DNA of 37,945 nucleotides. It comes from Acidithiobacillus sp. GTDB lineage: Bacteria; Pseudomonadota; Gammaproteobacteria; Acidithiobacillales; Acidithiobacillaceae. The stretch lies in assembly GCA_028065135.1 (NCBI GenBank), contig JAPTWR010000027.1, positions 1-37,945 of the forward strand, in the 5' to 3' direction. The position numbers and the translations under genes are program-made. How positions within the stretch are numbered: the first letter of the stretch is position 1; every line of letters starts with the position of its first letter. Below are positions 17,740 through 25,730 of this stretch, piece after piece. The notes under the pieces were generated by a model that was not told where the DNA came from, made no database searches, and was given only the letters and a program-made list of their open reading frames with translations.

Positions 17740-18762
17740 CTAGCCGATTTTAGCCTGACTGCGCGGAAACGGCAAAATTTCCCGGCTATCCCAATGACGC
17801 CAATGGGGTTCAAGAATCTGACTGAACGCCGTCACCCAGAGGGGGTTGTCGTTGAGCGCAGGAATATAGCGTAGTTCCTGGCCACCCGCCTGGAGGAAGG
17901 TTTCTTTGCCTTCCAAGGCGATTTCCTGCAGCGTTTCCACGCAGTCCGCACTAAAACCGGGGCAGACGATATCAATGCGGGACACCCCGGAATGCGCCAA
18001 CTCGACGAGTGTTTTATCCGTATAGGGCTGCAGCCATTTGGCGGCGCCGAAGCGACTTTGGAAAGTTTGTATCCATTGGTCATCGGACAAAGCGAGTTCC
18101 TTTACCAGCAATGCGGTGGTCTTCTCGCATTGGCTGCGGTAGGGATCGCCCTTGGCAACACCGCTTTCCGGCAAGCCGTGAAAAGAAATCAGCAATCGCT
18201 CCGCCTGTCCGTGCTCACGCCACCAGGCACGGATACTGTCCGCCAGGGCGTGAATATAGGCAGGGTGTTCATACCAGTCCCGAATCATGCGAATTTCCGG
18301 AATCTCCCGCCATTGTCGTAATTCTTTGCCCACGGCATCAAAAATGGAGGCGGTGGTAGCTGCCGCATATTGGGGATAAAGCGGCACCACAAAAAGCTTG
18401 CGGCATCCGGCATCACGCAGCACCGCCAAGCCTTGCGCAATCGACGGCTTACCGTAGCGCATAGCCAACTTCACCCGAACCTGGCCGGGACACTGTTGAT
18501 CCCAGTGGGCCTGCAACGCATCACACTGGCGCTGGCTATAGACCATCAGGGGTGATCCGTCGGGAAGCCAGATACTGGCATAATTGCGCGCCGAGCGGGC
18601 GGGACGAAACAGCAGAATGGGCCCATTCAGAATGGGCCACCAGAGTATCCGCGGAAGTTCTACCACTCGGGCATCACTGAGAAATTCGCGCAGGTAGCGG
18701 CGCACCGCCGGAGCGGTAGGCGCGTCAGGGGTGCCCAGATTGACGACCAGAATACCAATCAT
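17740..18762 (-). CDS. hemH: Ferrochelatase
   Basis: A 340-residue class of proto/coproporphyrin ferrochelatase. 'ILVVNLGTPDAPTAPAVRRY' opens the protein. The catalytic histidine is in 'LLISFHGLPESG' and the C-terminal signature is 'VCPGFSADCVETLQEI'. It inserts ferrous iron into the porphyrin in heme synthesis and is peripherally membrane-bound. The ATG overlaps the TGA of xthA (ATGA), which fixes the start. The gene has the usual length and no defect. Confidence 0.95.
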   Translation of the reverse strand: MIGILVVNLGTPDAPTAPAVRRYLREFLSDARVVELPRILWWPILNGPILLFRPARSARNYASIWLPDGSPLMVYSQRQCDALQAHWDQQCPGQVRVKLAMRYGKPSIAQGLAVLRDAGCRKLFVVPLYPQYAAATTASIFDAVGKELRQWREIPEIRMIRDWYEHPAYIHALADSIRAWWREHGQAERLLISFHGLPESGVAKGDPYRSQCEKTTALLVKELALSDDQWIQTFQSRFGAAKWLQPYTDKTLVELAHSGVSRIDIVCPGFSADCVETLQEIALEGKETFLQAGGQELRYIPALNDNPLWVTAFSQILEPHWRHWDSREILPFPRSQAKIG

Positions 18763-19532
18763 GTTTCGTTCTCCAGCGTGATGCAAACGGGCGCGTGATC
18801 TGATGGACGCTCTGCCGCCCGCGCGGCGCGGTCGATGACGACATTCCGAGTGCGCGCAAGGAGCGGACTCGAGGCCAGGATCAGGTCGATGCGCAGCCCC
18901 TGATTGCGCCGGAACGCTGCCGCGCGGTAATCCCACCAGCTCCACTCCTGCGCGTCCGGGTATAGGCTGCGGTAACTGTCGTGCAGCCCGAGGTCCAACA
19001 ACGCACCCAGCGCCGCCCGTTCGGGAGGTGAGCAAAGTATGCCATCCCCCCAGACCGCAGCATCGCAAACATCACGGGCGTCCGGAGCAACATTGAAATC
19101 CCCCACCAGCAACAATTGCGGCCAACGCTGCAACTCCTCGGCAAGCAGCGCGCGCAGACGCTCCAACCATTGTAATTTGTAGGGATACTTGTCGCTGTCT
19201 AAGGACTGGCCGTTGGGCACATAAACATTGATGACGCGTAAGTCACCAAAGCTGGCGGCGCACAGTCGTGCCTGCCCGTCACCCCCATCTGGCCAGTCAC
19301 AACGGGCGTCCTCAGGTGTCGCCCGGCTCAGGATGGCAACACCGTTATAAGTCGGCTGACCGTGATAGAGCGACAGATAACCGGCGTCCGCCAGTTCGGT
19401 CGCCGGGAAACACGCATCGACCAACTTGGTCTCCTGCAAACAAAGGACATCGGGCTGCTCACTACCCAGCCATTCCAGCACTTGCGGGAGACGCACCTTC
19501 AGGGAGTTGACGTTCCAGGTGGCAACTTTCAC
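18759..19532 (-). CDS. xthA: Exodeoxyribonuclease III / AP endonuclease, copy 1
   Basis: A 257-residue endonuclease/exonuclease/phosphatase-fold enzyme. Motifs are 'VATWNVNSLKVR', 'VLCLQETKL' with the metal-binding Glu, 'INVYVPNGQ', 'LLVGDFNVAP', and 'RPSDHAPV' with the catalytic Asp-His. It cuts DNA 5' to abasic sites and has 3' exonuclease activity in base-excision repair. The start is a GTG at 19532, which places the conserved N-terminal strand at residue 1. No strong ribosome-binding site is visible. It sits five bases after the gst stop. A second paralogue lies at 21426 on the other strand. Confidence 0.92.
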   Translation of the reverse strand: MKVATWNVNSLKVRLPQVLEWLGSEQPDVLCLQETKLVDACFPATELADAGYLSLYHGQPTYNGVAILSRATPEDARCDWPDGGDGQARLCAASFGDLRVINVYVPNGQSLDSDKYPYKLQWLERLRALLAEELQRWPQLLLVGDFNVAPDARDVCDAAVWGDGILCSPPERAALGALLDLGLHDSYRSLYPDAQEWSWWDYRAAAFRRNQGLRIDLILASSPLLARTRNVVIDRAARAAERPSDHAPVCITLENET

Positions 19533-19537
19533 GAAAG

Positions 19538-20140
19538 TTACTGGGGCACAGTGGCGCTGATGCTGGGACGTTGACGCAGGGCGTGCATCCAGGTCGTCAA
19601 TTCCGGGAATTGCAACAAGAAATCCGGCGCGCGCAGATCGACATAACCGACCGCGGCGATGGTCGCAATCTGCGCCAGATTTAACACTGGCGCTGCTCCC
19701 ACATCTTTCCACCCGCACGTCTCCTCCTGCAGCATCGCCAATGCGGCAAGGATCTTGCCACGGACACGCTGCAACATATCGAGATCCTGACAATCGTTAC
19801 TGTGGCGTTGCTCCAACACCCAGGCAACCGTACTATCCATAATGCCGCTGGCCAGCGCTTCAATTCGCAATGTCGCAATACGGGCTTCCGGATCATGCGG
19901 GATGATGGCTGGTTCGGGGCGCAAAATTTCCAGATATTGGATAATCACTGCTGAGTCATATACGGCCGGGCCGTCATCACGCACCAGCACAGGGATCTTA
20001 CCCAGGGGATTGTGCTCCAGTGCGCCATGGTCGGCGGCGCGGAGATCCACCCACTCCAAAACACAGGGGATGTTTTTTTCCAGCAGTGCGATCCGCACTT
20101 TCCGAGCATAGGGGCTGGTCCGCGTAGCATAAAGTCGCAT
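19538..20140 (-). CDS. Glutathione S-transferase family protein (YibF-like)
   Basis: About 200 residues. The N-terminal thioredoxin-fold GST domain has 'TSPYARKVRIALLEK', the cis-proline segment 'NPLGKIPVLV' and 'YDSAVIIQYLE', followed by an all-helical C-terminal domain. The sequence resembles E. coli YibF through 'IEALASGIMD'. The catalytic Ser/Tyr region near residue 8-10 reads RTSPY. The physiological substrate is unknown. The ATG at 20140 has AAGGAG eight bases ahead, while another ATG at 20146 is too close to it. Its promoter must lie in the 92 bases divergent from rlmJ. Confidence 0.85.
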   Translation of the reverse strand: MRLYATRTSPYARKVRIALLEKNIPCVLEWVDLRAADHGALEHNPLGKIPVLVRDDGPAVYDSAVIIQYLEILRPEPAIIPHDPEARIATLRIEALASGIMDSTVAWVLEQRHSNDCQDLDMLQRVRGKILAALAMLQEETCGWKDVGAAPVLNLAQIATIAAVGYVDLRAPDFLLQFPELTTWMHALRQRPSISATVPQ

Positions 20141-20232
20141 TTTCATCTCTCCTTTTCTACTGAGTCTGGACGGCTATCTGTTATCATGACGAAAGCATCG
20201 CCCCAAGCCAACCCCAGAAAGATAAACAAGCC

Positions 20233-21069
20233 ATGAATTACGACCACCATCATCACGCCGGCAATGCCGCCGACTGCGTCAAGCATCTGGCCCTGAGCCT
20301 CACTTTGCAAGCCCTGATCCGTAAGGACACGCCACTCGCTTACATCGACACTCACGCAGGAGCGGGGCAATATACCTTAGGCGCGCAAGGAGAACACTTG
20401 CACGGTGTTTCGCGCCTGTGGGCAGACCGGCGCAGCCTGCCACACGCGGGTGCATGGCTGAAAATCATCGGCAATGAGAACGGTGACGGCATGTTACGCC
20501 ACTACCCCGGCTCCCCCGTCCTTGCCGCCACTCTACTCCGGCCTAGCGACCGGATGGTGCTCTGCGAACAGCAGCCCGAGGTGGCAACGCGCCTGCGCAA
20601 GGCGATGGGCCAACGGGCGCATACCAGCATCCTCAGCGAAGATGGTTATCGCGCCCTCTTCGGCCTGATCCCCCCGCCTGAAAAACGTGGTCTGGTCCTG
20701 ATCGACCCGCCCTTTGAGCGCAGAGATGAATGGGAGCGCCTCGCGGACACCCTGATCCGCGCCTATCGGCGCTGGCCGCAAGGGGTGTATCTCGTCTGGT
20801 ACCCGGTAAAAATCCGCGGTACGATCACCAGATTGTGGCAGGCTTTGCGTAAGCACCTGCCCGCTTTTACCTGCGAACTGTTGCAGATGCCGGAGGAAGG
20901 CCGGGAACAGCTTTTTGGCAGCGGGCTGATCGTGGTGAATGCGCCCTGGGGCCTGCGCGAGGCGCTTAGCGCCGCCCTGACAGAACTAGGTCCACTGCTC
21001 ACTGAGGCACAAAGTGGCGGGCTGTGGTCCCTGCGTTGCCAGGGCTGGCCGGGTCCGGACAAGGCTTAG
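20233..21069 (+). CDS. rlmJ: 23S rRNA (adenine2030-N6)-methyltransferase
   Basis: A 278-residue N6-adenine methyltransferase. The N terminus 'MNYDHHHHAGNAADCVKHLA' is the RlmJ hallmark, the SAM site shows 'YIDTHAGAGQY', and the catalytic motif is DPPF (158-161) in 'LVLIDPPFERRDEW'. It modifies A2030 of 23S rRNA. It is the first gene of the plus-strand run rlmJ, 94-residue unknown, exoA-like, prmB, and is divergent from gst. I see no convincing -35/-10 pair in the short divergent gap. TATCAT at 20191-20196 is only a weak -10 candidate. Confidence 0.95.
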   Translation: MNYDHHHHAGNAADCVKHLALSLTLQALIRKDTPLAYIDTHAGAGQYTLGAQGEHLHGVSRLWADRRSLPHAGAWLKIIGNENGDGMLRHYPGSPVLAATLLRPSDRMVLCEQQPEVATRLRKAMGQRAHTSILSEDGYRALFGLIPPPEKRGLVLIDPPFERRDEWERLADTLIRAYRRWPQGVYLVWYPVKIRGTITRLWQALRKHLPAFTCELLQMPEEGREQLFGSGLIVVNAPWGLREALSAALTELGPLLTEAQSGGLWSLRCQGWPGPDKA

Positions 21070-21128
21070 TACACCTACCAAACGCCACCGTTGGGTCCGT
21101 CACCGCGTGTTTTAACGAAGGAATACTC

Positions 21129-21413
21129 ATGAGTGCCTCGACACTGTCCAATATCGACCACGTGCGCAAACTGCTCCTCTACGGCGGGCCGCTCGCGCAG
21201 TTTCAAGGGGAACTGGTCAAGCAGCCAGGTCAGGAAATCAGTGTTGCCGTGCTCTATCAACTAGCCCTGCGCTATGGCGTTATCAGCCCAACAGCGGCGC
21301 GGGAAGGGCTCGCCCTGCTCGCTACAGCGGGCACCGCTGGTGATACCGGGCGCGCCATTCTGGAACGGGTACTGACCGAAGGGGATTTTTTGGCCGTGCG
21401 GGTAATGCGTTGA
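21129..21413 (+). CDS. Conserved-looking small protein of unknown function
   Basis: A 94-residue soluble protein starting at an ATG with AAGGA six bases upstream. It has a short leading helix 'IDHVRKLLLYGG', then 'KQPGQEISVAVLYQLALRYG' and 'SPTAAREGLALLATAG'. No signal peptide, membrane helix or metal site is visible. The 'kPGq..S.AvlyqLa.ryG.I...aA.eGL' pattern reminds me of the DUF2322-type small proteins, but this is recollection without a search. It lies between rlmJ and the second ExoIII gene and ends six bases before the GTG preceding the latter, so it is probably co-transcribed. Confidence 0.65.
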   Translation: MSASTLSNIDHVRKLLLYGGPLAQFQGELVKQPGQEISVAVLYQLALRYGVISPTAAREGLALLATAGTAGDTGRAILERVLTEGDFLAVRVMR

Positions 21414-21425
21414 GAAGTCGTGATT

Positions 21426-22187
21426 ATGCGCCTTTATAGCTGGAACGTGAACGGCTGGCGCGCCGCCTGTCGCAAAGGCTTAAGCCACTGGGTCGCGGCG
21501 ACGCAACCGGATGTGCTCTGCATACAGGAAAGCAAGGCCGATCCGGATCGTCTTCCAGTGGCAGAAACCGTACTGGAGGGCTACGATAGCCGCTGGGCGG
21601 TTGCCGAGCGCCCCGGTTACAGCGGCGTTACCACTTTCAGCAAAGCGCCTTGCCGACCGGTAGCAACGGGCCTGGGCATCCCGCGCTTCGACCGGGAAGG
21701 TCGCGTGCTTATCACCGACTGCGGTGATTTCGACCTGTATAACGTCTACTTCCCCAACGGCAAGAAGGATACCGAACGCCTCGCCTTCAAACTGGATTTC
21801 TACGCTGCCTTTCTGGAGTTGATCAACGCCCGGGTCGCCACCGGTCGGGCTGTGGTATTTTGTGGCGACGTTAACACCGCCCATCAGGCCATCGACCTCG
21901 CGCGCCCCAAAGAGAATGCGAAAATATCCGGTTTTCTCCCCGAAGAACGGGCTTGCCTGGACCAGTGGGTAGCGGCCGGCTGGGTGGATAGCTTCCGTCA
22001 CCTACACCCGGACAGCATAACGTATTCCTGGTGGAGCCAGCGCACCAACGCCCGCGTCCGCAATATCGGCTGGCGCCTTGATTATTTTTGGATACATGAA
22101 AGTCTGCTGCCGCGCCTGCGCGGAGCGGGGATTGCCACCGATGTGACCGGCTCCGATCATTGCCCGGTCTGGCTGGAGTTAGGCTGA
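21426..22187 (+). CDS. Exodeoxyribonuclease III / AP endonuclease, copy 2
   Basis: A 253-residue member of the same nuclease fold as the xthA gene at 18759. Motifs are 'MRLYSWNVNGWRAACRKG', 'VLCIQESKAD', 'YNVYFPNGKKD', 'VVFCGDVNTAHQ', 'IGWRLDYFWI' and 'GSDHCPVW'. The 'NGWRAACRKG' N terminus and the 'RNIGWRLDYF' block place it with Neisseria Nape- or human APE1-like enzymes rather than with E. coli XthA. The start is taken at the ATG at 21426. A GTG two codons earlier is possible. Its TGA is immediately followed by the prmB ATG. Confidence 0.92.
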   Translation: MRLYSWNVNGWRAACRKGLSHWVAATQPDVLCIQESKADPDRLPVAETVLEGYDSRWAVAERPGYSGVTTFSKAPCRPVATGLGIPRFDREGRVLITDCGDFDLYNVYFPNGKKDTERLAFKLDFYAAFLELINARVATGRAVVFCGDVNTAHQAIDLARPKENAKISGFLPEERACLDQWVAAGWVDSFRHLHPDSITYSWWSQRTNARVRNIGWRLDYFWIHESLLPRLRGAGIATDVTGSDHCPVWLELG

Positions 22188-23099
22188 ATGAACCTCGAAC
22201 AATATGCTGCCCTCGCTATCACTGCCCTGCATACAGTAACCGATTACCGGCGTTGGGGAGCCAGCCGTTTTGCCGCTGCCGGGCTCGACTTCAGCCAGGG
22301 CCAACAGCAACCTCGCGCCGAAGCCGACACCCTGATCGCCTGGGCGCTGCATCTGGAACCGGAAAACCTTGCAGAACTCGGCGCGGCCCGCCTGCTGGAT
22401 GGTGAGAAAAGCACAATACTCAACTACTTCTATCAGCGTGAGATTCTCCGTCGCCCCACCGCCTACATCACCGGTGAAGCCTGGTTTGCCGGACTGCGTT
22501 TTAGCGTCGATGAGCGTGTCCTCATCCCGCGCAGTCTGCTGGAGCCCTTTATTGAAGAGGGCTTCGCGCCCTGGGTAGAGGCGTCGCAGGTACAGCGCAT
22601 TTTGGAGATCGGCACAGGTTCCGGCTGTATGGCCATCATCCTGGCTCTGCGCTTTCCGGACACCGAAGTGGATGCGGTGGACATTTCCGCCGAGGCCCTC
22701 GCCGTAGCCCGCGCAAATGTGCGGCGTTATGGCTTGGAGGACCGCGTGCACCTGCATCAGTCCGACCTCTTCGCCGCATTGGATGGACAGCGCTACGACC
22801 TGATCCTCAGCAATCCGCCCTATGTGGACGCGGCGGCCATGGCGGAGTTGCCCCCCGAATACCGGCACGAGCCTCGTCTCGCCTTGGCCGCCGGCGACGA
22901 TGGCCTGGATTGCCTACTCCCCCTGCTGGAGCAGGCGCCGCATCACCTGCAGACGGGCGGCGTCCTGGTGGTGGAAACCGGCGATGCCGAAGCGGCCCTC
23001 ATCCGCCGTCGTCCCGATCTGCCCCTGATCTGGCTGGAGCATCCGGCGGGCGGCTCCGGTGCATTTCTAATGATGGCAACGGCCGACGGCGGCTTCTAA
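22188..23099 (+). CDS. prmB: 50S ribosomal protein L3 N5-glutamine methyltransferase
   Basis: A 303-residue SAM-dependent methyltransferase. The helical N domain carries 'RRPTAYITGEAWFAGL', and 'VDERVLIPRSLLEPFIEEG' is typical of PrmB rather than PrmC. The SAM motif is 'ILEIGTGSGCMAI' and the catalytic motif is 'SNPPYVD'. It methylates a glutamine of ribosomal protein L3. Its ATG directly follows the stop of the second ExoIII gene. A gap of 118 bases without recognisable signals separates it from the next gene. Confidence 0.92.
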   Translation: MNLEQYAALAITALHTVTDYRRWGASRFAAAGLDFSQGQQQPRAEADTLIAWALHLEPENLAELGAARLLDGEKSTILNYFYQREILRRPTAYITGEAWFAGLRFSVDERVLIPRSLLEPFIEEGFAPWVEASQVQRILEIGTGSGCMAIILALRFPDTEVDAVDISAEALAVARANVRRYGLEDRVHLHQSDLFAALDGQRYDLILSNPPYVDAAAMAELPPEYRHEPRLALAAGDDGLDCLLPLLEQAPHHLQTGGVLVVETGDAEAALIRRRPDLPLIWLEHPAGGSGAFLMMATADGGF

Positions 23100-23217
23100 G
23101 GCAGCGCCGCATCAAAGTTATGCCGTCGTGGCAACCCGTTCCAGAAAAGCAAGCATCGCCAGCGACTGAATATTAGCGTTAACATTAAACCGGGCCAACG
23201 TCCAAGGATCCCACCTG

Positions 23218-24783
23218 GTGGAAACAGCACAGTCCCTTTCTAAAACCTGGCCCCTCTTTGCGGGGGTAGGCCTCGCCCTCGGTATGGGCTCCTTCGACGG
23301 CGCCTCGGTGCAGGGTATTTTTCCCTACGTCGCGGGCGGCCTCTCCACCAGCAGCGATCATGCCCTCTGGACCCTGACTTACTTCATTGTCCACTGGTCA
23401 CTGGGGATTACCCTGATGCCCTGGACGACAGCCCGCTTCGGGATGCGCCGCGTCTTTCAGGCGGCGGTTACCGTGGCTATGGTGGGCACCGTCATCAGTG
23501 TGGCGACCGACAATCTCTGGATTATGCTGCTGTCCCGCGCTCTACAAGGTATAGCGGCGGGGCTTCTCGTCCCCCTCAGCCAGAGTCTGTTCTTACGCCA
23601 CAGCCCCGGCCGATTTCACGGCCCCGTAACCATCTTCTGGAGTAACGCCATGCTGGTACCCTTTTTCTTCGGGCCAGCCATTGGCGGCCTGCTGGCGACG
23701 GAACTCGGCTATCGCAGCATTTTTCTGCTCTCCCTGCCGATCTGGGGCGTCGCCCTTTTTCTGGGCAGCGCGGGCATTCCCAAAGATCACGGTGATCCCC
23801 TGACGCCGCCTTTCGACGGTTGGGGCTTCGGCCTGCTCTACGGCGGTCTGATGAGCATGCAGGTGGTGCTGGATCAGGGCGAGCAGTACGGCTGGTGGCA
23901 TTCTACCTTCATTCTGAAAATGACCCTGTTCGCCGTCGTCTTCCTGTTGCTTTTTGCCTGGCGCGAAAACGAGACTCGCCATCCCCTGCTCCAACTGCAC
24001 TTTTTGCACCGGCGCAATTACTGGCTGGGGCTGCTGCTGCTCTGCCTGGGCTGGGCCATGTTCATGGGCTGGGCCTCCATGCTACCCCTCTGGGCGGAGG
24101 AAACCCTCGGCTTCAACGGCTTCTGGGGGAGCGCGGTGCTCATTCCCATTGGTCTTGGCGCTATTCCCTTGTCGACCCAGATGGACCGCCTGCGCGGGCT
24201 ACTGGGACTGCGTCGGCTGACGACCCTCTGCTTTGCCATTTTTGCCTTCGCCTACGGTAGCGCTTATCTCAGTCCCATCAGCAGTCTGAGCGATCTGTTT
24301 TGGCCGATGCTGTTCATCGGCATGGGCGTCGGTATGCTCTTCGTGCCGCTAACCATGGTTATCCTCTCCGGCCTCAGTGCTGCGGAAATTCCCTCAGCAG
24401 CCACCACCAGCAATTTCATTCGCGTCTTCAGCGCCAACATCGGGGTGAGCCTGCTGAGCGTCTACTGGGCCCGCTACAGCGCCCTTGCCAGCGACCATCT
24501 GCGCGGCCACATCAGCCGTTTCGATCCGGAAGTGGCGCTCTCAGCCCAACACCTGCACACCCTGATCGAGGTGCAGGCGGGCACCCTGAGCATCGACAAC
24601 CTGCTGCGCCTGTCGATGTGGATCTGCCTGATAGCGGCCATTACCGCCTACGTCTTTATCATCCCGCCCAGCGCCCTGCGCAGCGCCGATGGTCCGCGCA
24701 ATTATGTGGAGGAGGAAGAGGACGAGTTTTCCACAGTAGTGGCCAGTGCCGCCGCCAGGGAAGGCGTCACCACCACCTCCTGA
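23218..24783 (+). CDS. DHA2-type MFS multidrug exporter (EmrB-like)
   Basis: A 521-residue integral membrane protein with about 14 hydrophobic helices, as in the DHA2 branch of the major facilitator superfamily. 'SRALQGIAAGLLVPLSQSLF' corresponds to the motif C region and 'ATTSNFIRVFSANIGVSLLS' is typical of EmrB-like proteins. It should export lipophilic drugs or acids by proton antiport. No EmrA adaptor is adjacent. It begins at a GTG with AAGGA nine bases upstream. The C-terminal tail is very acidic (EEEEDE) and its last 82 bases overlap the converging mscS gene. Confidence 0.88.
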   Translation: METAQSLSKTWPLFAGVGLALGMGSFDGASVQGIFPYVAGGLSTSSDHALWTLTYFIVHWSLGITLMPWTTARFGMRRVFQAAVTVAMVGTVISVATDNLWIMLLSRALQGIAAGLLVPLSQSLFLRHSPGRFHGPVTIFWSNAMLVPFFFGPAIGGLLATELGYRSIFLLSLPIWGVALFLGSAGIPKDHGDPLTPPFDGWGFGLLYGGLMSMQVVLDQGEQYGWWHSTFILKMTLFAVVFLLLFAWRENETRHPLLQLHFLHRRNYWLGLLLLCLGWAMFMGWASMLPLWAEETLGFNGFWGSAVLIPIGLGAIPLSTQMDRLRGLLGLRRLTTLCFAIFAFAYGSAYLSPISSLSDLFWPMLFIGMGVGMLFVPLTMVILSGLSAAEIPSAATTSNFIRVFSANIGVSLLSVYWARYSALASDHLRGHISRFDPEVALSAQHLHTLIEVQAGTLSIDNLLRLSMWICLIAAITAYVFIIPPSALRSADGPRNYVEEEEDEFSTVVASAAAREGVTTTS

Positions 24784-25628
24784 CGCGGGCGTGGTATTTC
24801 GATGCCCGCCTGCTCCAGGGCATCCGCCAGTGCCCAGTTATATTTGGCGCGGGTTCCGCCGGGACGTATCAGTCCCGCCCGTTCCACCCAGACGATCATC
24901 TCGCAGTCATAGCCCGCGTCTCCGAACGCGTTCAACCACAAGGTCGGCGGATAACGTTCATCCCTTGCTGTCAGGGGCAAGGAGAGGGCGGTTTCTATGA
25001 CCAGATTCCGCAAGCGTTCCCGGTCGGTACCGTAGGGCACGCGAAACGGGATATGAATCCGCATAATCGGATCATCCAGACTCCAGTTGATCACTTCACC
25101 ATTCACAAACTGGGAGTTGGGTACCAGGATATCCACATGGTCGTTGGTCACGATCTGGGTGTAGCGCACGCCCAGCTTTTTGACCTCGCCATGCAGGCCG
25201 TTTTCTTTGATCTGGATGTAGTCGCCGACCTTGATACTGCGCTCAAAGAGCAAAATGAGTCCGGACGCAAAATTGCTGAAAATATTCTGCAACCCGAAAC
25301 CCAGACCAACACCCACCACACCGCCCAAGAGAGCCAGACTGCTGAGATTGACGCCGATCGTCTGCAGGGCAATGAAAATGCCCAGAGCAATAACCATGTA
25401 GTAGGTAAGCCGCGAGATGGCGTAAGCCGTGGCATGATCCAGTTGCCGGCTCAGTACCCGGCGCGTGAATCGCCGCACCCAGGCCGCCCCCCACCATAAA
25501 AAAACCAGGATAATCAGAAATTCAACCATACCGATGGGCTCGACAATCATCCCCCCGGGCAGCGTCCACGGGGCGGTAAACCAGTGCCAGAAACCTCCCA
25601 GATAATCATGCATTATGCGCATCCCCAT
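24702..25628 (-). CDS. Small-conductance mechanosensitive channel (MscS family)
   Basis: A 308-residue MscS-type protein. Two or three N-terminal helices lead to the pore helix 'VVGVGLGFGLQNIFSNFASG' and the beta domain 'ERSIKVGDYIQIKENGLHG', followed by an alpha/beta C domain with 'DHVDILVPNSQFVNGEVINW'. It should open under membrane tension to release osmolytes. The C terminus is a run of serines (SSSSSS). The gene converges on and overlaps the exporter gene by 82 bases. It is divergent from argS, with 102 bases between them. Confidence 0.92.
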   Translation of the reverse strand: MGMRIMHDYLGGFWHWFTAPWTLPGGMIVEPIGMVEFLIILVFLWWGAAWVRRFTRRVLSRQLDHATAYAISRLTYYMVIALGIFIALQTIGVNLSSLALLGGVVGVGLGFGLQNIFSNFASGLILLFERSIKVGDYIQIKENGLHGEVKKLGVRYTQIVTNDHVDILVPNSQFVNGEVINWSLDDPIMRIHIPFRVPYGTDRERLRNLVIETALSLPLTARDERYPPTLWLNAFGDAGYDCEMIVWVERAGLIRPGGTRAKYNWALADALEQAGIEIPRPRQEVVVTPSLAAALATTVENSSSSSST

Positions 25629-25730
25629 CGATCCTCGGCTCCAGTACAGTATCCAAGATACAACAACCCCTGCCGTAAAGCGCTGGCTTGCGTTACACTA
25701 AAGCAAAAATTTCGTGCATAAGGTAGCCCT

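Noticed and set aside
18763..19068. N-terminal extension of ferrochelatase into the xthA gene.
   Set aside because: The ATGA overlap at 18762 gives the family's normal length, and the extension is xthA read in another frame.
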